The notes under the pieces are model-generated. The model was not told where the DNA came from and made no database searches. It was given only the letters and a program-made list of their open reading frames with translations. Source: JBFLXN01 sp040755715 [NCBI: Candidatus Edwardsbacteria bacterium] (GTDB taxonomy: Bacteria > Edwardsbacteria > AC1 > JBFLXN01). Taken from it: a DNA stretch of 6,549 nt. The stretch covers positions 1 to 6,549 of the forward strand of contig JBFLXN010000154.1 of the NCBI GenBank assembly GCA_040755715.1. Direction: 5' to 3'. Shown one piece after another: positions 1-4,840 of the stretch (position 1 is the first letter of the stretch; each line of letters begins with the position of its first letter). A program made the translations under genes and the position numbers.

Positions 1-150
1 TAAGGGAGGATCTTTCTTCAGAAAATCAACTATTTCCTCATACAAACTTTTTAACTGCTCATGTAAGTTTACAATATTTTTCTTCGGATATTTTTCTGCT
101 TCAAACTTTGCTTTTCTTAACAAATGAACCAAGCATTTCTGAAACCATTT
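1..150 (-). mobile_element. Transposase-like fragment fused in frame to the Rhs core (partial, runs off the window)
   Basis: The reading frame of Rhs core E continues without a stop from position 150 to the window edge, but it no longer resembles Rhs. It reads KWFQKCLVHL, then a charged helical stretch ending ...SLYEEIVDFLKKDPPL. A 'QKCLVHLxR' block followed by a Lys/Glu-rich helical region with 'LYEEI' is reminiscent of the middle of IS66-like DDE transposases, from memory of the family. The joint lies in TTTGGAAA, where the normal core has TTTGGAAAT, so a short shared sequence may have guided the fusion. No terminal inverted repeat or target duplication is visible because the element continues outside the window. 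The IS66 assignment is tentative; a helical toxin domain is the alternative. Confidence 0.4.
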
Positions 151-246
151 TCCAAACTCATCATACAAATAACTTTGAACCGCATTGCCGTTGACATCAG
201 TTAAACCCACTATGCTTCCAAGTCCGTCATGGTAATAATAGTGCAT
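151..246 (-). pseudogene. Rhs core fragment E, truncated after YDEFG
   Basis: The translation reads MHYYYHDGLGSIVGLTDVNG and then NAVQSYLYDEFG. It aligns without gaps to the start of cores A, B and D. It begins directly after the stop codon (252-250) of the unit D partner gene. An ATG at 246-244 is in frame, but no Shine-Dalgarno sequence precedes it, so independent translation is doubtful. The remaining three quarters of the core (YTGQEWDV...DPLGL) is missing and is replaced by unrelated sequence from 150 onward. Hence this is a broken orphan Rhs cassette, not a working toxin gene. It shows that the array continues beyond the left edge of the window. Confidence 0.75.
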
Positions 247-249
247 TTG

Positions 250-1035
250 TCACTGCCGTATTTTATATTTTATAATTCTAAACAAATCTGTTATCTTTCC
301 CTTCCGATAGATAATTTCAATAGCTCCAGGTTCTTTAAGTCTAACAAGATCTCTCATAGATGATTTTGTCACGATGACCACATTCTTAGGAAGAAGAAAT
401 AAGCTGTCAGGTAATACAAGATTATAACTTGGTTTTTCTATAGTCTTTTTTATAAGAAGTTTCTCTTTTTCATAAACTTCCCCTTTACTTATATCTGGTA
501 GGAGAGTATTTTTATCGATTAAGACTTCAACTCTCCTTTTTTGTTCTCTATTATCCGTCCATTCTTTTTCTATAACATAGTATTCTTTTCCCTCAATAGT
601 TTTTAAGGTATCAATAATTTTTTCTCTTATCCAAGTCTTTATCAGATTGCAAGAATACGGGAAAACAAAGGAAGGAACGAGTCCTTTGTCTAATTTAATC
701 ACGCAATTGTAGAGAGGTAAATATTCCCAATAGTGGTTTCCATCATAAATAAAACTTAATTTTGTTGTGCAATCTTTGCAAACTGTGAATATTTCATAAC
801 GGTATCTAGGGGGATTGCGAGTAGCCCAGATTTCTTCTAGTGAGTTAGTTCCTTTAGCAGGTTCCTCAGTCTTTCTGATGGTATAATAAGATGAAACATA
901 TTTGCTTTCTATAATTACAAGACGGTGCCTTGCTTGCTTTAGAAAAGTAATCAATAACAATACTAACAGTAGAAAAAAGGCGGAAACAGCATAAAATGTT
1001 TTCTTTTTAAATTTTTGTTTGTCTAATTCTTGCAT
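250..1035 (-). CDS. Membrane-anchored LolA-like protein, probable immunity partner of unit D
   Basis: The protein has 261 residues. A basic N-terminus (KQKFKKK) is followed by one hydrophobic segment at residues 14-32, giving an uncleaved anchor with the rest outside the cytoplasm. The soluble part has the layout of the LolA/RseB-like half-barrel: FIYDGNHYWEYLP at 95-107, VLIDKNTLLP at 171-180 and YNLVLPDSLFLLP at 204-216. Those proteins bind lipidated or hydrophobic ligands in the periplasm. Cys86 and Cys89 form a CKDC pair, and Cys111 and Cys129 are also present. The start ATG lies five bases after a perfect AGGAGG. The gene begins 40 bases after the stop of Rhs tip D, the place of an immunity gene, so I infer that it neutralises tip D in the periplasm. 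Fold assignment is by eye; binding to the toxin is not shown. Confidence 0.7.
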   Translation of the reverse strand: MQELDKQKFKKKTFYAVSAFFLLLVLLLITFLKQARHRLVIIESKYVSSYYTIRKTEEPAKGTNSLEEIWATRNPPRYRYEIFTVCKDCTTKLSFIYDGNHYWEYLPLYNCVIKLDKGLVPSFVFPYSCNLIKTWIREKIIDTLKTIEGKEYYVIEKEWTDNREQKRRVEVLIDKNTLLPDISKGEVYEKEKLLIKKTIEKPSYNLVLPDSLFLLPKNVVIVTKSSMRDLVRLKEPGAIEIIYRKGKITDLFRIIKYKIRQ

Positions 1036-1040
1036 TTTGT

Positions 1041-1046
1041 CCTCCT
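1041..1046 (-). promoter_or_regulatory. Ribosome binding site of the LolA-like partner gene
   Basis: AGGAGG on the minus strand stands five bases before the ATG at 1035. It shows that this partner gene has its own strong translation start, in contrast to the Rhs cassette just upstream, which has none. Confidence 0.75.
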
Positions 1047-1075
1047 ATTGCGGTTTATCAAATAAATTAGTAATA

Positions 1076-1792
1076 TTACTGTGGATGAGCTATCACCCTA
1101 CAATATGCTTCTGCTAATTCCTCAGGGACAAGATATGGTATCGTTGTTCTCAGCTGGGTTTGATATGTTCTTGTCTCGTCTACGGGTGTTCGAGATGTAA
1201 CTACCTTATATGGAGGAAAATGTCGTGGTGTAATATCGCCGCAAGGGTCTGAACAAGTTATAGATTCCATGTAACCTCGGATCTCTTCTCCTCTTCGTCT
1301 TGCTATAACGGTTCGTTCCCAAATACACCCAGTAAGACCCAGTGGAGCAAGGAAATTTTGGTCAATCAGTTCTACGCCAATCAAGATCCATTCTCCATAT
1401 CTTCTGATAGTATACCCAACAAATTCAGTAAAAGGAAGTCTAATAGTTGTGCATGTAGGTATCAGTCCCGAGATATCAGTAAGATTTATGGGGTCATTCA
1501 AGGCATATATATACAAATTAGATGATTGAGGAACAAATCTATCCCAATACCTATCCTCACTCCCAAACCTCCCCACCTGCGGGTAATATTCTCTTGCTCT
1601 CAGGTTATATCCGTTAAGCGGTGAAACATCGTATTCTTGGCCGGCATATAAATACGCATTAGGCACGACGCCATATGCAGACAGCAGATTACCAAACTCG
1701 TCGTAAATATAAGATTGCACTACATTTCCATTGGCATCGGTCATTCCTACAACTGAATCCAAACCGTCGTGGTGGTAATAATGTTTTTCACT
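1076..1792 (-). CDS. Orphan Rhs tip D: core block plus Cys-containing C-terminal toxin candidate
   Basis: The frame opens with SEKHYYHHDGLDSVVG and carries a complete Rhs core block to DISGL (about 109 codons), then a 128-residue unique domain. Numbering from the E at 1789, Cys113, Cys155, Cys179, Cys183 and Cys230 are spaced like those of tip C. Shared signposts are a YGEW/REWV strand, a Cys-x-Trp (GCIWER), a basic run (ARRR), a paired Cys (CSDPC) and a YKVV...RT segment. Function is unknown; a disulfide-bonded secreted domain is plausible. The usual DPxGL at the core end is DISGL here, so the proline is lost. No start codon with a Shine-Dalgarno sequence exists: the frame follows the preceding stop at 1819-1817, and the first usable codon is a TTG inside the core. 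I read it as a silent cassette. A start at 1762 (TTG) is formally possible but would cut the core. Confidence 0.75.
   Translation of the reverse strand, partial: SEKHYYHHDGLDSVVGMTDANGNVVQSYIYDEFGNLLSAYGVVPNAYLYAGQEYDVSPLNGYNLRAREYYPQVGRFGSEDRYWDRFVPQSSNLYIYALNDPINLTDISGLIPTCTTIRLPFTEFVGYTIRRYGEWILIGVELIDQNFLAPLGLTGCIWERTVIARRRGEEIRGYMESITCSDPCGDITPRHFPPYKVVTSRTPVDETRTYQTQLRTTIPYLVPEELAEAYCRVIAHPQ
1463..1789 (-). repeat. Shared Rhs core block D
   Basis: This is the copy of the array's common block in unit D. It is closest to block B: both encode LLSAYGVVPNAYLY and LRAREYYPQVGRFGSED, and they share long identical DNA stretches such as GTTAAGCGGTGAAACATC on the plus strand. Confidence 0.85.
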
Positions 1793-1816
1793 AATAATGA
1801 GACCAGAAATCTTCTT

Positions 1817-2518
1817 TTATTTTTGTTGTTCCAAATGTTTTTCTGTGATTTCTATTATCTCTTTTGTATAATCCTCAAATTCGGTATTTGGACACTTTTT
1901 GACCGCCTGTCTTAAATAATCTGTCGCTCTTCTGTATTTCCCTTCACTTATCAGGCTATTCGCAACATTCAGCTGCAAGGAATATTTGATGTTATTCCAT
2001 TCGTTCTCTTTTCTTAAAAGACCACCAAAGCTTCTTGCATAATTTGGCCAGAAATTTGGCATATTATTTTTGGTCCACTCTTCTATTCCTCCTTGAGAAA
2101 AAGACTCTTCGATACGCTTCACAGATTCTTCTGCTCTTTGGGTAAAGGTTCCAGTTCCATCATAGTTATTTAAAATTAGATATTCGATGCAGATGCAGAA
2201 TAAAGCGTCATCAGCCCATTTGCTCGATGAGTCGTAGTGAATAACATGCTGAAAGCTATCTATAAGACATTTCCATTCTTCTTGCGTTTTTCTGACAAAG
2301 TCAATTCTTTTTTCGAGGTTTATCATAAAAGGGGTCGGTGCCTGTTCTACATTCTCCTTCTCTATAGGAACCCTGTTGTAATATCTGAACATTTTATCCA
2401 ACCGTCGAACGGTTCTCTTAAACAATTGCTCTTCAACAGAGATAGAGCCAGATTTCATACAACCTAATGCGATAATTAGAACACAAATCTCTGTGAATGC
2501 GAGAAACCTGTTTTTCAT
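1817..2518 (-). CDS. TPR-like lipoprotein, probable immunity partner of unit C
   Basis: The start ATG at 2518 gives 233 residues and a lipoprotein signal: MKNRFLAFTEICVLIIALGC, with the lipobox ALGC placing the acylated cysteine at residue 20. The mature part is helical. Two segments resemble tetratricopeptide or BamD-like repeats, about residues 83-115 (WKCLIDSFQHVIHYDSSSKW then ADDALF) and 180-212 (ANSLISEGKYRRATDYLRQA then VKKCPNTEF). TPRs bind protein partners, which suits an immunity protein. A longer frame from 2602 exists but overlaps the toxin gene and has no signal peptide; the AGGAGG seven bases before 2518 decides the start. The gene begins 10 bases after the tip C stop codon, and its ribosome binding site overlaps that stop, implying coupled translation. 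Immunity is inferred from position and anchoring, not from a recognised immunity family. Confidence 0.75.
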   Translation of the reverse strand: MKNRFLAFTEICVLIIALGCMKSGSISVEEQLFKRTVRRLDKMFRYYNRVPIEKENVEQAPTPFMINLEKRIDFVRKTQEEWKCLIDSFQHVIHYDSSSKWADDALFCICIEYLILNNYDGTGTFTQRAEESVKRIEESFSQGGIEEWTKNNMPNFWPNYARSFGGLLRKENEWNNIKYSLQLNVANSLISEGKYRRATDYLRQAVKKCPNTEFEDYTKEIIEITEKHLEQQK

Positions 2519-2524
2519 AACTTT

Positions 2525-2530
2525 CCTCCT
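2525..2530 (-). promoter_or_regulatory. Ribosome binding site overlapping the toxin C stop codon
   Basis: AGGAGG stands seven bases before the ATG at 2518 and shares bases with the TAG stop (2531-2529) of Rhs tip C. It selects the lipoprotein start over the longer in-frame option at 2602. Confidence 0.75.
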
Positions 2531-3161
2531 ACTCCCACCATTGAGGTTTATCGCAGATAGGAATATATTGATGTCCTGGTCCGTAAGGATACCAGAAACC
2601 ATAGGTTATAGTTTTATCCACCACTCGTCTATACTTTCTCTCTTCGGGGTCAAGATTTTCTATCCAGCATCGCCAGCACTCACAGCAAAGCCGTCGCCGT
2701 ATCCTCGTCTTTTTCCCCGTTTCAACTTTATCCCAGTAGCAAAGTATTCTCAAACTCCCAACAATTACATAAGGATTCGGCGATGTAGACTTTAAAACCC
2801 ATTCTCTTGAGTGGTAAGAATACTCCCATGGAGTAGGGAACCATGGAACACAAAATAGTCCCAATGGGTCTACATAATTCGTGGAATTGTTCATGACGTA
2901 AACATATCTGTTAGAACTTTGAGGATAAGCAACATTTTGAATAGCAGGATCTTCATTTGCAAACCGGCCTACTCTAGGCTCATACATCCTCGCTCTCAAG
3001 TTGTAGAAATTGCAAGGCGCCACATCCCACTCCTGACCGGTATATAAATACGCATTCGGCACAACACCGTAAGAACTTAGAAGATTTCCAAACTCATCAT
3101 ACAAATAACTCTGCACTACATTTCCATTTATGTTGGTTAAACCAACTGTACTCCTTAGTCT
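2529..3161 (-). CDS. Orphan Rhs tip C: core block plus Cys/Trp-rich C-terminal toxin candidate
   Basis: The core block starts later than in the other units, at RLRSTVGLTN (GLGSTVGLTD in unit B), and runs to DPLGL, about 102 codons. A 108-residue domain follows. Numbering from 3161: Cys104, Cys141 (LCYWDK), a basic run RIRRR (153-157), Cys159, Cys160, Cys162 and Cys165 in LCCECWRCW, YRRVVDKT (177-184), Cys203 and the end QWWE. The cysteine plan matches tip D, so the two look distantly related. Function is not recognised. The CCxCxxC cluster could bind metal, or the cysteines could form disulfides; the lipoprotein partner favours action in the envelope. The frame has an upstream stop at 3164-3162 and no ATG or Shine-Dalgarno sequence, so the cassette appears silent. 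The GTG at 3116 would cut the core. Confidence 0.75.
   Translation of the reverse strand, partial: RLRSTVGLTNINGNVVQSYLYDEFGNLLSSYGVVPNAYLYTGQEWDVAPCNFYNLRARMYEPRVGRFANEDPAIQNVAYPQSSNRYVYVMNNSTNYVDPLGLFCVPWFPTPWEYSYHSREWVLKSTSPNPYVIVGSLRILCYWDKVETGKKTRIRRRLCCECWRCWIENLDPEERKYRRVVDKTITYGFWYPYGPGHQYIPICDKPQWWE
2856..3161 (-). repeat. Shared Rhs core block C (eight codons shorter at its 5' end)
   Basis: Same block as in units A, B and D, but lacking the EKHYYHHD codons. The first recognisable codons are AGA CTA AGG AGT ACA, aligned to GGA CTA GGA AGC ACA of unit B. Like block A it encodes VAPCNFYNLRARMY. Confidence 0.85.
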
Positions 3162-3181
3162 TTAGATTCTTATTCGCTTGC

Positions 3182-3280
3182 TTACCAGATAAGCCAGATA
3201 AGACATATTATAGCTATCAACAAGATAGGCAATGCAATTAGGACAAGATTTATTATCATCTCTCGTTTAAAGTGAGCCAT
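3182..3280 (-). CDS. 32-residue single-pass membrane miniprotein
   Basis: An ATG at 3280 is preceded by AAGGA seven bases upstream and opens MAHFKREMIINLVLIALPIL and then LIAIICLIWLIW, followed by TAA. Residues 9-32 are almost wholly hydrophobic behind a basic KR pair, as expected of a small membrane protein with its N-terminus inside. The LIWLIW end is encoded by a perfect 9-base tandem repeat (3185-3202). It lies 102 bases after the unit B partner gene and 20 bases before core C, the same short spacing with which the other units end, so it looks like the last gene of unit B. It could be a second immunity factor, a toxin-like membrane peptide or a chance frame. No family is recognised. Confidence 0.5.
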   Translation of the reverse strand: MAHFKREMIINLVLIALPILLIAIICLIWLIW

Positions 3281-3382
3281 TTTTATTTCCTTCGGAACAT
3301 TTTAGATTTTTAAATAGCGTAAATCGAAAGAAACAGAGTGAAAATCCAAACATCATTTTTGCCTTGACCACAGAACCAGACT

Positions 3383-3733
3383 TCACTTCCAATATTTATA
3401 TGTAGATAAAAAGATAATTATAACAAGAATTGACAATGCCGCAATACACATAAAACCAAAAAATGATTCAACCGTAACCAAAAGGAACGTTGGGATAAAA
3501 CCCAAATGTCTAGTTTTCTTTTTAACTTTAACTCTGATTAAACCAATTACCAATGACATCAATGCAAGTAACGATACCGACGCCCAGACAACGCCTTGTT
3601 TATAAATCGGATTCAATCGGAGATAATTAGAATATACTGTCCCATCAAAAAACCAAATATGTCCAATAATAGAAAATGAAAAAAGTATAAAAGATATAAT
3701 AATGAAAACGTCTATCTTTTTATTTGTTGTCAT
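3383..3733 (-). CDS. Multi-pass membrane protein, probable immunity partner of unit B
   Basis: From ATG 3733 the protein has 116 residues. Hydrophobic segments lie at about 9-29, 48-66 and 79-110 (the last long enough for two passes), separated by a basic loop RVKVKKKTRH at 67-76. No catalytic motif or known family is visible. An in-frame ATG at 3748 exists, but nothing like a Shine-Dalgarno sequence precedes it, whereas GAGG lies nine bases before 3733. The gene starts 25 bases after the tip B stop codon, the immunity position. Its base composition is clearly AT-richer than the neighbouring core block. I infer membrane-located protection against tip B. A carried-along membrane protein unrelated to immunity cannot be excluded. 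Confidence 0.65.
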   Translation of the reverse strand: MTTNKKIDVFIIISFILFSFSIIGHIWFFDGTVYSNYLRLNPIYKQGVVWASVSLLALMSLVIGLIRVKVKKKTRHLGFIPTFLLVTVESFFGFMCIAALSILVIIIFLSTYKYWK

Positions 3734-3742
3734 ACTACAATA

Positions 3743-3746
3743 CCTC
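3743..3746 (-). promoter_or_regulatory. Ribosome binding site favouring the 3733 start
   Basis: GAGG lies nine bases before the ATG at 3733 and overlaps the alternative upstream ATG (3748-3746), which itself lacks a ribosome binding site. Confidence 0.5.
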
Positions 3747-3758
3747 ATTTCTAAAAGG

Positions 3759-4424
3759 TTACCACCATATTTTTGACCAGGGATCCAGCCAATCAGTTAT
3801 AGTTTTACAATCGTCTGTTTTACATTTAATGCCAATCCATGCATGTATTAGCAGCGATTTAAATTCTAATTGACAACAGCGCATTCTTGAACCTAGTTTC
3901 TTGTATATACATCCCATATATTCACTCACAAATTGGCCACATGAATGACCAGGCACACCAGTTGCCCAATTAGTGCACCATTTCACATTTTCCCAAGGCC
4001 CCCATCTCCATTTAATTTCATTATGACACTCGTAATACACACTTTTGATTAAACTCAGTTCACGACCAACCTCATCTCTACTACAACCGACTAATCCTAA
4101 AGGGTCCATAGAATTTACTGGATTATTCTCCACATAGAGGTAATAATTATAACTCTGCGGTGAAAATACGTTTCCTCTCACCGGATCCTCACTCCCAAAC
4201 CTTCCCACCTGCGGATAATATTCTCTCGCTCGAAGGTTGTAGGCGTTAAGCGGTGAAACATCCCACTCCTGACCGGTATATAAATACGCATTAGGCACAA
4301 CGCCATACGCAGACAGCAGATTACCAAACTCGTCGTAGATGTAGGACTGAACTACGGAACCATTAATATCGGTTAAACCTACTGTGCTTCCTAGTCCATC
4401 ATGATGGTAGTAATGCTTTTCGCT
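3759..4424 (-). CDS. Orphan Rhs tip B: core block plus possible papain-fold cysteine enzyme toxin
   Basis: The core block reads SEKHYYHHDGLGSTVG to DPLGL (110 codons), then a 110-residue tip follows. Numbering from the E at 4421, Cys149 lies in WCTNWATG, Cys161 in SCGQFVSEYMG, His193 in HAWIGI and Asp213 in WLDPW. This C...H...D order, with HAWI and LDPW, is like small papain/NlpC-like cysteine peptidase or deamidase domains found at Rhs ends. Cys161 is my preferred nucleophile. The tip has nine cysteines and many tryptophans and ends KIWW. The frame has no stop between the core and the end of the preceding gene but lacks an ATG and Shine-Dalgarno sequence; the GTG at 4298 would remove 41 core codons. 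I therefore place the beginning at the conserved block and read it as a silent cassette. The enzyme class is a by-eye inference. Confidence 0.75.
   Translation of the reverse strand, partial: SEKHYYHHDGLGSTVGLTDINGSVVQSYIYDEFGNLLSAYGVVPNAYLYTGQEWDVSPLNAYNLRAREYYPQVGRFGSEDPVRGNVFSPQSYNYYLYVENNPVNSMDPLGLVGCSRDEVGRELSLIKSVYYECHNEIKWRWGPWENVKWCTNWATGVPGHSCGQFVSEYMGCIYKKLGSRMRCCQLEFKSLLIHAWIGIKCKTDDCKTITDWLDPWSKIWW
4092..4421 (-). repeat. Shared Rhs core block B
   Basis: A 110-codon block of the same length as block A. Relative to A, the first eleven codons differ at six third positions without changing any amino acid. It is closest overall to block D. Confidence 0.85.
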
Positions 4425-4450
4425 TTCAGATTTCTGAAATCTTGGGAATT

Positions 4451-4822
4451 CTATTTGATAACTACTACTTTCCCAAGGATTACTCTCGTTAACAGAACAG
4501 ACACTACTATTAGGGAGAAAGCTATTGGATTAAAGCCTTTTAGAAACTCCGTGATTATTATTGTTAAACTTAGGATAGCCAATAAAAGGCCAGTAACAAC
4601 AAATCCCCAAAACGCACGATTGGAATTCTTTTTGAGGAGAAAGGCCAGAAGTAATTCTCCAAAACCCAGCATAAATGTGGGCACTGCTCCAATCATTGCA
4701 ATCTGATGGACAGAAAGAACTCCAGATTCTCCCAAAAAATAGAGAGTTAGTATAGCAGGACTAAGAAAAATCGTTGCAGCAAGAACACCAAATCCAACTT
4801 TTTGTTGTGTGCTAACATTCAT
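4451..4822 (-). CDS. Four-segment membrane protein, probable immunity partner of unit A
   Basis: The protein has 123 residues with four clear hydrophobic segments at about 10-30, 41-63, 71-91 and 98-118. Short loops include a charged KKNSNR turn at 64-69. ATG 4822 is preceded by AGGAG nine bases upstream and lies 18 bases after the tip A stop codon. No known enzyme or transporter motif is seen. Small multi-pass membrane proteins serve as immunity proteins to membrane-disrupting toxins and bacteriocins, which matches the hydrophobic tip A beside it. The last codons lie 26 bases before core B, whose open frame overlaps this gene's end in another frame. Position and topology are seen; the immunity role is inferred. 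Confidence 0.7.
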   Translation of the reverse strand: MNVSTQQKVGFGVLAATIFLSPAILTLYFLGESGVLSVHQIAMIGAVPTFMLGFGELLLAFLLKKNSNRAFWGFVVTGLLLAILSLTIIITEFLKGFNPIAFSLIVVSVLLTRVILGKVVVIK

Positions 4823-4840
4823 TGTCTTTTACTCCTGGTT

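Noticed and set aside
2519-2602. Longer N-terminus for the lipoprotein from 2602
   Set aside because: It overlaps the toxin gene and hides the signal peptide. A perfect AGGAGG and the lipobox support 2518.
2237-2795. Plus-strand frames opposite the lipoprotein and tip C
   Set aside because: They oppose genes with strong ribosome binding sites and recognisable features, and no domain is seen in them.
3267-3356. 29-residue frame (MMFGFSLCFF...) before the miniprotein
   Set aside because: It overlaps the better supported 3280-3182 frame, has only a weak AAGG upstream and shows no coherent membrane or domain pattern.
4401-4706. Plus-strand frame opposite the 4-TM partner
   Set aside because: It is a shadow of a coherent membrane protein and has no Shine-Dalgarno sequence or recognisable domain.
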